Assembly: GCA_964503885.1 (NCBI GenBank)
Contig: CAZDCD010000021.1
Location: 1-64,000, forward strand
Source of the DNA: CAZDCD01 sp964503885
Lineage (GTDB): Bacteria; Bacteroidota; Bacteroidia; Bacteroidales; UBA10428
Direction: 5' to 3'
DNA: 64,000 nt
Positions 8,313-17,352 of the stretch are shown here, in pieces. Each line of letters opens with the position of its first letter. Position 1 is the stretch's first letter. Below the pieces are notes generated by a model, which was not told where the DNA came from, searched no databases, and was given only the letters and a program-made list of their open reading frames with translations. A program made the translations under genes and the position numbers.

Positions 8313-8370
8313 ACATAGCCTCTCTTGTGTCATCAGGGGAAATAATTCCTTTTCAATTATGATCGCAATT

Positions 8371-8421
8371 CCGCGTCATGGGTTGCCACTGCACTGAATG
8401 ATCAAGGCAGATGACGCAGAT
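8371..8421 (+). repeat. Imperfect direct repeat, copy 1
   Basis: This copy contains CTGAATGATCAAGGCAGATG, followed by ACGC. The second copy at 8634-8683 carries the same core with one change (CATGG for CAAGG) and similar flanks around GCATGG and GCC. The pair brackets a REP-like insert. Confidence 0.65.
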
Positions 8422-8474
8422 TTTTTGGAATCTAAAACCATAAATCAGAGATACTTTGTAGGCTTGGTACCTTA

Positions 8475-8577
8475 AGTCCACCCCCTGCCCCCGCTGGCGG
8501 GGGACAATTGCTCATCCGGTAATTTTTTCTCACCTTGGAGGGGGAGATGACCTCTGAAAGGTAATGAGAGAGGGTGG
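8475..8577. repeat. REP-like dispersed repeat with GC hairpin
   Basis: A perfect hairpin CCCCCGC-TG-GCGGGGG is at 8488-8503. It is followed by TTTTTTCTC and AGGGGGAGATG near 8524-8550, elements shared in the same order with the repeat at 17110-17205. The dispersed layout and hairpins suggest a REP or miniature mobile family. Confidence 0.55.
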
Positions 8578-8633
8578 TTAATTTGAGAATAACCCTGCCT
8601 GCTGAAAACAATATAAAAAATGCGATCCCATTT

Positions 8634-8683
8634 TCGTAGCATGGATTGTCATTGCCCTGAATGATCATGGCAGATGATGCGTG
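8634..8683 (+). repeat. Imperfect direct repeat, copy 2
   Basis: Matches 8371-8421 through CTGAATGATCATGGCAGATG. See copy 1. Confidence 0.65.
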
Positions 8684-8850
8684 ATTATGATTCGAATGTT
8701 CCTTTTCTGCAAACAGGTTTTCGCTGTACGGTTTCATCAGAAATTTTAGAAAAAAGCATCGATTGAAATTAGCATACAAAACAATCATGGCCAACCATTC
8801 TTAAGCATGAAAGCGCGATGGCCGGCCAACCGGGCAAAATGAGCCTCATG

Positions 8851-8870
8851 AATCCCGATTTATCGGGATT
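8851..8870. repeat. Perfect hairpin AATCCCGAT-TT-ATCGGGATT
   Basis: A 9-bp perfect stem with a TT loop. Its ATCCCGAT core recurs in a second hairpin at 12637-12660. There is no T-run, so a terminator is unlikely. Confidence 0.6.
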
Positions 8871-8992
8871 GATCCCTCTCGCAACTGGGGAAAAGGATAG
8901 GAAATATGATATCGCAGGGTGAACTCCTTTCCTGCAAAAAAATTGCCCAATAAATAGTATCTTTCCTCTTTATTCTTTATTCACAATGAATC

Positions 8993-10162
8993 ATGAAAAT
9001 TATCTCTGTAGTCGGGGCACGTCCCAATTTCATGAAAATAGCGCCTTTCATCAGGGCGATCGAAAAATACAACAGCGCCCTACCCCCGTTTAAGACATCA
9101 CCGGCCGAGGTGGTCACACACATCCTTGTGCATACCGGCCAGCATTACGACGACCGGATGTCGCAGGCATTTTTCAGCGAACTTGATATCCCCCCGCCCG
9201 GTATAAACCTGGGGGTGGGTTCGGGAACCCATGCAGAACAGGTAGGGCAGACCATGATAGAATTTGAGAAAGTGCTGCAAGCCGAAAAACCCGACTGGGT
9301 CGTGGTGGTCGGGGATGTGAATGCCACCCTGGCATGCTCGGTTACCGCAAAAAAGGAACGCATCAGATGTTGTCATATTGAAGCCGGTCTGCGTTCAGGG
9401 GATATGAACATGCCCGAAGAGATCAACCGCCTGGTCACCGACAGGATATCGGACCTGCTCCTGACACCCGACGAACTTTCGGGTACAAACCTCAAAAAGG
9501 AAGGCATTCCTGCAGAGCGCATCAGGTTCGTGGGCAACATCATGATCGATACCCTGGAGATGAACAGGAAGAAAGCAGAAAAACGGGAACTGTATGATAT
9601 TTTTAAGCACAATTCCATAAACAGTTCCTACAAAAATTTCAGCCGGGAAAGCATTTCCCGGGTGGCCACGATAACCCTGCACCGTCCGTCGAATGTCGAT
9701 CAGGCCAAAATTCTCACACCCATTATACAGTTCCTTCTCGGCGAAGTCTGCCGTGATATGCCCCTGGTATGGCCCGTACACCCGAGGACACGAAAAATGC
9801 TGCAAAGTTTCGGGTTATGGGAAGGCGTCTTTAAACACCCGCAGCTCATTCTTCTTGAACCGGTAGGGTACCTTGACATGCTGAAGCTGAATATGCAGTC
9901 GGACATTATGCTTACCGACAGCGGCGGACTGCAGGAAGAGTGCACCATTCTCGGCACACCATGCCTGACCATGCGGTGGAACACCGAGCGTCCTGTGACT
10001 TTAAAGGAGCACGGTGGGGCAAGCGTGCTTGTGGGCAATAATATTGAACGCATCCGGAGCGAATACCGGCAGGCCATCGTCAAGCCCCGCACCCCGATGC
10101 GGCCCGAAAAATGGGACGGGCATACGGCGGACAGGTGCGTGCGGGAGATTGTGGGGAGGTGA
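8993..10162 (+). CDS. wecB: UDP-N-acetylglucosamine 2-epimerase (non-hydrolysing)
   Basis: This 389-residue enzyme interconverts UDP-GlcNAc and UDP-ManNAc in the cytoplasm, supplying ManNAc for surface polysaccharide. The N-terminal GARPNFMK (residues 8-15), VVGDVNAT with D108, HIEAGLRS with E130, PEEINR with E143 and TLHRPSNVD with H230 match the catalytic and substrate-binding positions of the family. Length is normal. GA-rich sequence follows the stop. The neighbouring deacetylase-like protein and Wzi-like barrel fit a capsule or exopolysaccharide role. Confidence 0.95.
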   Translation: MKIISVVGARPNFMKIAPFIRAIEKYNSALPPFKTSPAEVVTHILVHTGQHYDDRMSQAFFSELDIPPPGINLGVGSGTHAEQVGQTMIEFEKVLQAEKPDWVVVVGDVNATLACSVTAKKERIRCCHIEAGLRSGDMNMPEEINRLVTDRISDLLLTPDELSGTNLKKEGIPAERIRFVGNIMIDTLEMNRKKAEKRELYDIFKHNSINSSYKNFSRESISRVATITLHRPSNVDQAKILTPIIQFLLGEVCRDMPLVWPVHPRTRKMLQSFGLWEGVFKHPQLILLEPVGYLDMLKLNMQSDIMLTDSGGLQEECTILGTPCLTMRWNTERPVTLKEHGGASVLVGNNIERIRSEYRQAIVKPRTPMRPEKWDGHTADRCVREIVGR

Positions 10163-10228
10163 GGGACGAAGGGATGAAAGAATCGTGAAAAGGAATTCAG
10201 AAATACTACATTTTAAAATTATTTTCAA

Positions 10229-10600
10229 ATGAAAATAAGATCGCATAAAGAGTTAGATACATATAATATGGCATTTAATGCCGCAATGACAATTTTTGAA
10301 ATAACCAAATCCTTACCGGCGGACGAAAAATACTCGTTAACAGATCAGATACGTCGCTCATCCAGATCAGTCCGTTCAAATCTTGCCGAAGCATTCAGGA
10401 AACGGAAATACCCCAAATCCTTTGTAACCAAACTTTCGGATTCTGAAGGAGAAGCTGCTGAAACCCTTGTCTGGCTTGATTTCTCATTGAAATGCAACTA
10501 CATTGATGCAAAAACATATCAGGAACTAACTGAAAATTATGATAAAATCCTGGGCAAACTCGTTACCATGTCGTTGCAACCTGAAAAATGGACCTATTGA
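10229..10600 (+). CDS. Four-helix bundle protein (S23/TIGR02436 family)
   Basis: A 123-residue helical protein of the family first noticed as open frames in 23S rRNA intervening sequences and now found widely in Bacteroidota. The pattern KSLPADEKYSLTDQIRRSSRSV followed by SNLAEAF is the family hallmark (residues about 29-59). Function is unknown; one member forms a pentamer of four-helix bundles. It lies between polysaccharide genes and just before an octamer array and a sequence gap. No rRNA is nearby, so it is a free-standing copy. Confidence 0.88.
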   Translation: MKIRSHKELDTYNMAFNAAMTIFEITKSLPADEKYSLTDQIRRSSRSVRSNLAEAFRKRKYPKSFVTKLSDSEGEAAETLVWLDFSLKCNYIDAKTYQELTENYDKILGKLVTMSLQPEKWTY

Positions 10601-10628
10601 TCCTTTTTCTCCATATCTCAAAATCTCC

Positions 10629-10776
10629 CAGTCCCTCAGTCCCTCAGTCTCTNNNNNNNNNNNNNNNNNNNNNNNNNNNNNNNNNNNNNNNNNNNNNNNN
10701 NNNNNNNNNNNNNNNNNNNNNNNNNNNNNNNNNNNNNNNNNNNNNNNNNNNNCAGTCCCTCAGTCCCTCAGTCTCT
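10629..10776. repeat. CAGTCCCT octamer tandem array broken by a 100-N assembly gap
   Basis: Left of the gap three units CAGTCCCT, CAGTCCCT and CAGTCTCT occupy 10629-10652, and the same three units occupy 10753-10776 on the right. The N run is exactly 100 bases, the conventional mark for a gap of unknown size. The true array length is therefore unknown. Any open frame drawn through the N run is an artefact. Confidence 0.92.
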
Positions 10777-10883
10777 CATTCGCTCTGTCGTTAAGAGGAT
10801 TATATTCTAAATTACGAATTGTCTCATCAACGATTCCTCTTTTTCGTATTCCCCGCAACTTAACTATATTTGTTAAAAAAATC

Positions 10884-12491
10884 TTGGGAAAGAAAGCAAT
10901 CATAGGCATATTCACCGGACTATGTGTATTCGCTATGCACATATATGCGCAGGAAGTCTACCAGCATGTGAGTTCGGAAAGCGTTTATGCTTTTCTTGAC
11001 GAGATGGCTTCGCTGAAGCTTATCGAACTGAATTCGGCGGTAAAGCCTTATTCCAGGAAGTTTATTGCAGAGAAGCTTGAAGAGGTTCTGCAAGAAAGGG
11101 AGATGCTGGATACGCGCCAGTCGGAAGAGCTTGATTTCTACCTGAAAGATTTCAATAAGGAGCTGCAGCCCGGGAAGGATTTCAGAAAGCGGTTCGACCT
11201 GCTGTATTACAAAGACAGCCTGTTCACCTTTTCGCTGAATCCCATTGCAGGCATTCAGTACTGGAATAATGCAAACGGGAATAATTACCACCGGTGGAAC
11301 GGCGCCGATGTTTTTGCATACGTGGGCGATCACCTGGGGATTTATGCCAGCCTGCGCGACAATCACGAAAAAGAGATCCTCTCCGATCCCCATTACCTGA
11401 CCATCCGCCCCGGGGCCAAATACAAAAGCGGCAACGATTTCAGCGAGATGCGCGGAGGGGTCACCTGGTCGTGGAAATGGGGAAGCATCGGACTGATAAA
11501 AGACCATTTCGAGTGGGGCAACTATTACCGGTATCCAAGTATTCTATCCGCCAAGCCTCCTTCCATAACCCATCTGAAGATCCACCTGAAACCCGCCGGA
11601 TGGTTTGAATTCAATTACATCCACGGCTGGCTGGTTTCGGGGGTGACCGACAGCCTGCGCAGCTATACCTATACCAACAGTTACGGCACCGGCAAGCGGA
11701 CCGTGTACCGTAAGAAATTTCTGGCGGCTAATCTCTTTACCTTCAAGCCGTTTCATAACTTATATGCCTCAATCGGCAATTCGATCATTTACAGCGACAT
11801 CGACATGAATCCTGCCTACCTGATCCCTTTTTTCCTGTACAAGTCGGTGGACCATACCCTGAACAGCGGGGGAACGAACGACGGGGGACAGAATTCGCAG
11901 TTTTTCTTCGACATCAGCTCACGGCAGATAAAATACCTGCACCTGTACCTTACCCTGTTTTTTGACGATGTGGCCTTTTACCGGTTTCGCGAAAACGGTC
12001 ATTTCGACTACTACAGCCTGAAAGCGGGCTTCAGGGTCACCGACCTGATCCCTGACCTCTATTTTACCACCGAATATTTCCAGTCATACCCGCTTGTTTA
12101 CAAGCACAACATGCCCACCACCACGTACGAATCGAACTTTTACAACCTCGGGCATTACCTGCAGGATAATTCACGTGAGGTATATCTCGACCTGGGTTAC
12201 CGGCCCTTCATGGGATTGCAGGTAAAACTGTGGTATGATATCGCAACCCATGGCCGCGATCATGAGGAACTCGGGACAGACAGGATCGATGTGGTAAATA
12301 TGTTCCTGGACACCGTGGTATGGCAGAACAATACATTCGGGTTTTCCGCTTCGTACCAGGTAATAAACGACGTGTTTGTTTTTTCGGAGCTGGTTTACAA
12401 CAACATCCGCGGTGAAGCAGAAAAATATACACCGGCATTCTTTCGCGGCCGGAACACCACCTTTTCATTCGGGGTCAATTATGGGTTCTGA
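10884..12491 (+). CDS. Capsule assembly Wzi-like outer-membrane protein
   Basis: A large beta-rich protein ending in an aromatic residue (FGVNYGF), like the capsule-assembly Wzi family proteins of Bacteroidota, which are thought to anchor or organise capsule at the outer membrane. The start is a TTG at 10884. It gives a textbook signal peptide (GKKAIIGIFTGLCVFA, cleavage after IYA), whereas the first ATG at 10935 would remove most of it. From this start the protein has 535 residues. A TAnnTTTG match (TATATTTG) at 10865-10872 lies so close that a transcript from it would have almost no leader. The epimerase upstream supports the polysaccharide role. Confidence 0.8.
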   Translation: MGKKAIIGIFTGLCVFAMHIYAQEVYQHVSSESVYAFLDEMASLKLIELNSAVKPYSRKFIAEKLEEVLQEREMLDTRQSEELDFYLKDFNKELQPGKDFRKRFDLLYYKDSLFTFSLNPIAGIQYWNNANGNNYHRWNGADVFAYVGDHLGIYASLRDNHEKEILSDPHYLTIRPGAKYKSGNDFSEMRGGVTWSWKWGSIGLIKDHFEWGNYYRYPSILSAKPPSITHLKIHLKPAGWFEFNYIHGWLVSGVTDSLRSYTYTNSYGTGKRTVYRKKFLAANLFTFKPFHNLYASIGNSIIYSDIDMNPAYLIPFFLYKSVDHTLNSGGTNDGGQNSQFFFDISSRQIKYLHLYLTLFFDDVAFYRFRENGHFDYYSLKAGFRVTDLIPDLYFTTEYFQSYPLVYKHNMPTTTYESNFYNLGHYLQDNSREVYLDLGYRPFMGLQVKLWYDIATHGRDHEELGTDRIDVVNMFLDTVVWQNNTFGFSASYQVINDVFVFSELVYNNIRGEAEKYTPAFFRGRNTTFSFGVNYGF

Positions 12492-13202
12492 GGGGTTGAA
12501 GATTCAACTTAATCAACTACCTCGCAGCAAGCTGATGAGGTATGTCAGAGGTAACTATAAATTTTTCCGCACCAAGGTGCGGGGAACCGATCCCGCCTGG
12601 GGCGGGAGAGCTCGGCGAAGCCAATAAGACCCTGATATCCCGATTGCTTCGCATCGGGATCAGTTCGACATAGTAATTTCAGTTCACTATCGTTTCTGAA
12701 ATTACAGTCTCACTGATTTAAGCAACTCCGAATTAACCAGTACTATTCATAAACGTGAATCGATTGGTAAAATGTTGCATTCCATGATGGACAAAGCATT
12801 GTTATTTTGTAAGCAATGAATTATTTTACATTCAGTTCTTACTAACCAGGTAAGGATCGTACATATATTTTAAGTCAGATTCTTTTTAAAACAAGAAATT
12901 CCGGCCACTGATTGCTGCTTACCTATTACTGTTCTCCCTCCTGTTTTTAACATACATTTAACAACCCGTTGGGGAACATCACGACATACACCGCGTATAA
13001 ACTTCGATCCCGGCAAAATAGATCCTGCCGGTACACGTTACAGATTAGCAGCAGAAAATGCGGCATCAGGATAAAATTGTAAATTATTGAATTTAAATAT
13101 TTTATAACTTAGTGCCTGTAAACCGTTGAAAACTTTTTTTGTGAATGCAAAGATCTTTGCGATTTCCGCTATAGTTTTGCATTCCGTATAACCAACAAAG
13201 GC
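12492..13202. other. 711-bp spacer with hairpin cluster
   Basis: The first 220 bases hold four strong hairpins, listed separately. The remainder is AT-rich with no protein-like frame. A possible -7 element TAGTTTTG for the following hydrolase is at 13172-13179, about 24 bases before its start codon, without a well-spaced upstream TTG. Confidence 0.55.
12567..12705. repeat. Cluster of four perfect hairpins
   Basis: CCGCACC-AA-GGTGCGG at 12567-12582, TCCCGCC-TGG-GGCGGGA at 12591-12607, ATCCCGAT-N8-ATCGGGAT at 12637-12660 and GTAATTTCAG-N13-CTGAAATTAC at 12673-12705. None has a proper T-run on the plus strand. The third shares its core with 8851-8870. Likely REP-like elements stacked after the Wzi-like gene, possibly stabilising its mRNA end. 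Confidence 0.65.
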
Positions 13203-14432
13203 ATGGATATTTTACGAAAGATAGTTCTGGGTTTTACGCTGATTGCTCTTTTTCTCATCGCATCGCCGATCTTTAATTCCCATTCCGATGCAGGCAACGC
13301 CATTAAGCCGGTCAAAATTACCGGTTCCGTTGCCTCATCAGCCTCGATGAACAAACTGGTATACGATTACGATACACTCATCAGGTCCTCGATACAGGAA
13401 GAAAATATTCCCGGCCTTGCCGTGGCTATCATCAGGAATAACCGGGTGGTGTTCCTGAAAGGGTATGGCGTGAAAGAAGCAGGAGGGAGCGATTCCATAG
13501 ATATCCACACTATATTCAGGCTCGGATCGGTGTCCAAGGGTTTTGCTGCTGTTCTGGCAGGCCTGCTTGTGGAAGATAAAACCATCAGCTGGGACGACGA
13601 CCTGGTCAAATACATACCGGATTTCAAACTTAAGGACACCATATTTTCCAATCACATTACCATCCGGCACATCCTCAGCCAGACATCAGGCTTGCCGATG
13701 CATACCTATACTGATATGCTCGATTACAATGTGCCTTTTGATCAGATCAAACCGCTCTTGGCCACCGTTTCGCCCATCGCACCGCCCGGCAAGGAATACA
13801 GTTACCAGAATGTGGTTTACAGCCTCATTGCCGATGTGGTGAAAGCTGCCACTTCAACCGATTACAATACACTTGTCAGGAACAGGATCTTTATTCCCCT
13901 GTACATGCAGGATGCTTCGATAGATTATGAATCGATGGCTTCTGCAACCGATGTGGCAAAACCTCATGCGTTCGCCGGTTCAATGCACTGGAAAGCTATG
14001 AAGCTGAACAACAGGTATTATTCGGCTTCACCGGCTTCGGGAGTGAATGCCAGCATATCGGATATGGCACAGTGGCTGCTGGCGCTGGTAGGAAATTATC
14101 CCGAATTCATCCCTGAAAGTTCGCTGACCGAAACCTACAAACCCGAGATCGTCACACCCATCAGGCGCCATTACAGGCATAACTGGAAAAATCTCGGTGA
14201 ATTGTATTACGGGATGGGATGGAGGATATTTACCTGCAACGGGAAAAAGATCATCTACCACGGAGGTTATGTAAAAGGCTACCGGGCGGAGATCGCTTTC
14301 AGTTACGAAGAAAAGACCGGCATTGCGGTATTGTTCAACTCATCATGCAGGTTTGCCAACAAGTGCGTCCCTGAGTTCTGGGAATTATACTTCGCCAGCG
14401 ATGCCGGTGCGCCATTCCTTGCCGAAAAATAA
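13203..14432 (+). CDS. Serine hydrolase, class C beta-lactamase/penicillin-binding type
   Basis: A 409-residue exported protein with an N-terminal hydrophobic segment (residues about 8-22). The three motifs of the Beta-lactamase (PF00144) fold are present: S109-V-S-K112, Y201-Q-N203 and H353-G-G. The family covers D,D-peptidases, esterases and true beta-lactamases, and sequence alone does not choose between them. HGG in place of KTG is common in the esterase/peptidase-like members. It appears to be a single gene with long spacers on both sides. Confidence 0.88.
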   Translation: MDILRKIVLGFTLIALFLIASPIFNSHSDAGNAIKPVKITGSVASSASMNKLVYDYDTLIRSSIQEENIPGLAVAIIRNNRVVFLKGYGVKEAGGSDSIDIHTIFRLGSVSKGFAAVLAGLLVEDKTISWDDDLVKYIPDFKLKDTIFSNHITIRHILSQTSGLPMHTYTDMLDYNVPFDQIKPLLATVSPIAPPGKEYSYQNVVYSLIADVVKAATSTDYNTLVRNRIFIPLYMQDASIDYESMASATDVAKPHAFAGSMHWKAMKLNNRYYSASPASGVNASISDMAQWLLALVGNYPEFIPESSLTETYKPEIVTPIRRHYRHNWKNLGELYYGMGWRIFTCNGKKIIYHGGYVKGYRAEIAFSYEEKTGIAVLFNSSCRFANKCVPEFWELYFASDAGAPFLAEK

Positions 14433-14509
14433 AGCGCAATTGCATTCCGCCGCAGGCCCTTTGCTTGTCTTCTGATGATACCATCCGGAAACCGCAGTTA
14501 CCTGGATTC

Positions 14510-14542
14510 TTGTTAAATATTTCAGGCTTTTGGTTATATTTG
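14510..14542 (+). promoter_or_regulatory. Bacteroidota-type promoter of the GH2 gene
   Basis: TTG at 14510-14512, a 22-base spacer and TATATTTG (TAnnTTTG) at 14535-14542. Transcription would start near 14549, leaving a leader of under 40 bases before the ATG at 14586. Confidence 0.6.
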
Positions 14543-14585
14543 CCATACTATCAGGTACAATTGCGTCATTAATCCAAAACGATCC

Positions 14586-17063
14586 ATGAAACAGAAATCC
14601 GGGATGTCCCCCGTAAACCAGATGAAAAGGTGGTTATTGCTGCTCTTTTCGTTCACCGTGCCCCTGCATTGCATCCATTCCAGAGAGATCATCACCCTGC
14701 AGACCGGTTGGAAATTCGCGAACGGTCATCATGAACTTGCTTACCGGGCAGATTTCGACGATTCCCGGTGGCAGGATATTACTCTTCCACACGATTGGGC
14801 CATTGCAGGACCTTTCATTCCCGACGGAGATGGCAGTACCGGAAAACTTCCTTGGAAAGGGGAAGGATGGTACCGGAACAGGCTTTCGATAGATGCCGGC
14901 AATGCGGGCAAAACCATTTACCTGGTTTTCGACGGTGTTATGGCATTCCCGGAAGTTTACGTCAACGGGGAACTTGCCGGTAAATGGGATTACGGTTACA
15001 ATTCATTCTGTCTCGATATCACACCACTGATCAAAGCTGGTGTGGAGAACCTGATCGCGGTCCATGCCGATACCAGGCAGCACGATAGCCGGTGGTATCC
15101 GGGCGCCGGCATTTACCGTAAAGTGCAGATGGTTATTACCGACCCGGTTCATGCGGGTATATGGGGTACCTGTGTGACGACCCCAATCGTGAGGCCGGGT
15201 TATGCCGATGTGAGGATCCTGTCAAGGATATGCAATGCATCGGGGACTGCGGAGAAAGAGATAACAGTGGAGCAATTGATCATAAGTCCTGAAGGAAAAA
15301 CGATCGCATCACATAAATCGGTGATTGCCGTGGATGCGGGTAAAAGTACCCTGGCAGAAACAAGGATCGGGCTCACCAACCCCCGCCGGTGGGATATTGA
15401 TCATCCTGTTCTATACCAACTGAAGACGGTACTCTACAGGAACAACACCATAACCGATAGCATTTGCACCGATTTTGGTATACGCACCATGCGGTTTACA
15501 CCCGACAACGGGTTTTACCTGAACGACCGGCGTATACAGCTCAGGGGAGTGAACCTTCACCACGATCAGGGCCCTCTCGGTGCCGCCTTTTATCCCAGGG
15601 CTATGGAACGGCAGCTTGAGATCATGAAATCGATGGGCTGCAACGCATTACGGACCAGCCACAACGTCCCTGCACCCGAGCTTCTGGAGCTTTGCGATAA
15701 AATGGGGATATTGGTATTCGACGAGATCTTCGATAAGTACGATAAGAAAGCCGACATCACTGAAAAAACAGATTTTGATGAATTTGCACACAGGAACGTA
15801 AGGAACTTTGTGGAGAGGGACCGCAATCATCCCTGCATATTCATATGGAGCGTGGGCAATGAGATCTATGATGTGCAGAACGATCTCGACAACGGTTTTT
15901 ATAAGCTTCATACGATGGTAAATTATGTGAGGAAATACGACCCGACGAGACCTGTTACCATGGTTTGTGATGACCCGTCGAGTGCGTCGCTCAGGCATTT
16001 CGACTACTATGATGTACACAGCTGGAATTATGGCCACCGGTATGACCCGGCAAGGCAGATAGAGCCTGAAAAAGCGGTAATTATCAGTGAATCAGCATCG
16101 ACAGTAAGCACCCGGGGATTCTATGAGCTTCCGTTGCCGGAGAAAAGAACCGGTTTCACCAGGTCGCTGCAGGTAAGTTCTTACGATATGAATGCCCCGG
16201 CATGGGCCGATCTGCCTGATGAAGATTTTATGTGGCAGCAGGAAGACAGGTATGTTGCAGGGGAATTTGTATGGACCGGATTCGATTACCTGGGTGAACC
16301 CACCCCTTACGATAACCTTTGGGTTAAGGAGCACGGGATGAAGGAAAAAGACGCATCCAGAAGCTCATATTTTGGTATTGTCGATTTGTGCGGCATACCC
16401 AAAGACCGTTACTACCTTTATAAGAGTTACTGGAAACCGGGTGAAACGACCGTTCATATCCTTCCCCACTGGAACGGTCCCGGGAACGATTATAAGAAAG
16501 TGCCGGTTTTTGTGTATACCGGCGGCGACTGTGCCGAACTTTTTGTCAACGGCAAATCACTGGGTATGAAGTGTAAAGCTCCGTCATCAAAAAATGCTGT
16601 CGACCGCTTCAGGCTTATATGGCCCGATGTGGATTATGAACCGGGAGAACTCAGGGCTGTGGCATACAAAGAAGGGATCGTGATTGGGGAAGACCGGGTG
16701 AGGACAGCCGGCGCACCGTATGAGATCAGGCTGACACCCGACCGGGAAACCATTACCGCTGACGGTATGGACCTGTCGTATGTGCTGATCGAAGGGTACG
16801 ATAAAGACGGCAATCCCTGTCCCCTTGCAGACAACCGGATCGACATAACCGTCAGCGGACCGGGGCGTATAGCAGGTGTGGGCAACGGCAATCCGCAGTC
16901 GTTTGAGTCATTTCAGTCAGACCATGTCAGGCTGTTCAACGGAAAAGCCATGCTGATCTTAGGTTCCACCTTCGAAGCAGGTACCGTTGAGATTCTTGCA
17001 ACATCTGAGGGGCTTGTCAGCGTTCCTGTAACGGTTACAACAGTTACGGCGGATAAAAAATAG
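14586..17063 (+). CDS. Secreted glycoside hydrolase family 2 (beta-galactosidase-like)
   Basis: An 825-residue retaining glycosidase. A signal peptide follows a short leader (MKRWLLLLFSF from residue 13, which is also a possible start). The order is a GH2 sugar-binding domain, an immunoglobulin-like domain, a TIM barrel beginning near LRGVNLHHDQGP, and a C-terminal DUF4982-type and Ig-like part. The acid/base is E426 in WSVGNEI and the nucleophile is E502 in IISES. The family hydrolyses beta-galactosides, beta-glucuronides or related links in plant or host glycans; the exact substrate cannot be read here. No SusC/SusD pair lies nearby, so this is not a full polysaccharide utilisation locus. 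A good TAnnTTTG promoter precedes it. Confidence 0.92.
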   Translation: MKQKSGMSPVNQMKRWLLLLFSFTVPLHCIHSREIITLQTGWKFANGHHELAYRADFDDSRWQDITLPHDWAIAGPFIPDGDGSTGKLPWKGEGWYRNRLSIDAGNAGKTIYLVFDGVMAFPEVYVNGELAGKWDYGYNSFCLDITPLIKAGVENLIAVHADTRQHDSRWYPGAGIYRKVQMVITDPVHAGIWGTCVTTPIVRPGYADVRILSRICNASGTAEKEITVEQLIISPEGKTIASHKSVIAVDAGKSTLAETRIGLTNPRRWDIDHPVLYQLKTVLYRNNTITDSICTDFGIRTMRFTPDNGFYLNDRRIQLRGVNLHHDQGPLGAAFYPRAMERQLEIMKSMGCNALRTSHNVPAPELLELCDKMGILVFDEIFDKYDKKADITEKTDFDEFAHRNVRNFVERDRNHPCIFIWSVGNEIYDVQNDLDNGFYKLHTMVNYVRKYDPTRPVTMVCDDPSSASLRHFDYYDVHSWNYGHRYDPARQIEPEKAVIISESASTVSTRGFYELPLPEKRTGFTRSLQVSSYDMNAPAWADLPDEDFMWQQEDRYVAGEFVWTGFDYLGEPTPYDNLWVKEHGMKEKDASRSSYFGIVDLCGIPKDRYYLYKSYWKPGETTVHILPHWNGPGNDYKKVPVFVYTGGDCAELFVNGKSLGMKCKAPSSKNAVDRFRLIWPDVDYEPGELRAVAYKEGIVIGEDRVRTAGAPYEIRLTPDRETITADGMDLSYVLIEGYDKDGNPCPLADNRIDITVSGPGRIAGVGNGNPQSFESFQSDHVRLFNGKAMLILGSTFEAGTVEILATSEGLVSVPVTVTTVTADKK

Positions 17064-17109
17064 TTACAGGCAGGCCCGTCAGCAGGGGAAAAATGAGCCC
17101 TTCATCGGT

Positions 17110-17205
17110 TTTTTCTCCTCCTTCAGGGGGAGATGCCTGCCTGCCAAAGCCTTGGCGCAGGCAGGTCCACCTAAAGGTCGACTGAGGGGGTCAGAAACAC
17201 ACTCC
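17110..17205. repeat. REP-like dispersed repeat (second copy of the 8475 family)
   Basis: Contains TTTTTTCTC and AGGGGGAGATG as at 8524-8550, then a long hairpin CCTGCCTG/CAGGCAGG and a near-palindrome GTCCACCT-AA-AGGTCGAC. It fills most of the 289-base spacer between the GH2 gene and tldD. Confidence 0.55.
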
Positions 17206-17352
17206 GTGGGAAATTTGAATCCTGACCGGATTATTTAAAGACTTTCTCCACAATCAACATGTCATTAAACCCGATAATATTACCCCCCGGATATACGAAT
17301 CAGGCATAAAAATTCGTACTTTACTCAGCAAAAAGTTAAATCAACCGTTCAT

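Larger units (their letters stand above)
8313..8992. other. 680-bp repeat-rich spacer without a convincing gene
   Basis: The spacer contains an imperfect direct repeat of about 50 bases (8371-8421 and 8634-8683), a REP-like GC hairpin segment between the copies and a separate perfect hairpin at 8851-8870. No protein-like frame is seen on either strand. Promoter elements for the following epimerase are not clear. Confidence 0.6.

Noticed and set aside
10539..12491. A single 650-residue frame running through the N gap into the Wzi-like gene
   Set aside because: It is open only because N codons are not stops. The first part is a shadow of the four-helix-bundle gene and the octamer repeat; the real protein starts after the gap with a signal peptide.
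13203..14432. Serine hydrolase considered as an antibiotic-resistance beta-lactamase
   Set aside because: The motif set (SxxK, YxN, HGG) is shared by many esterases and peptidases; nothing specific to AmpC, such as KTG, is present, and no regulator is adjacent.
14586..17063. GH2 gene considered as part of a polysaccharide utilisation locus
   Set aside because: No SusC, SusD or hybrid two-component regulator gene is adjacent.
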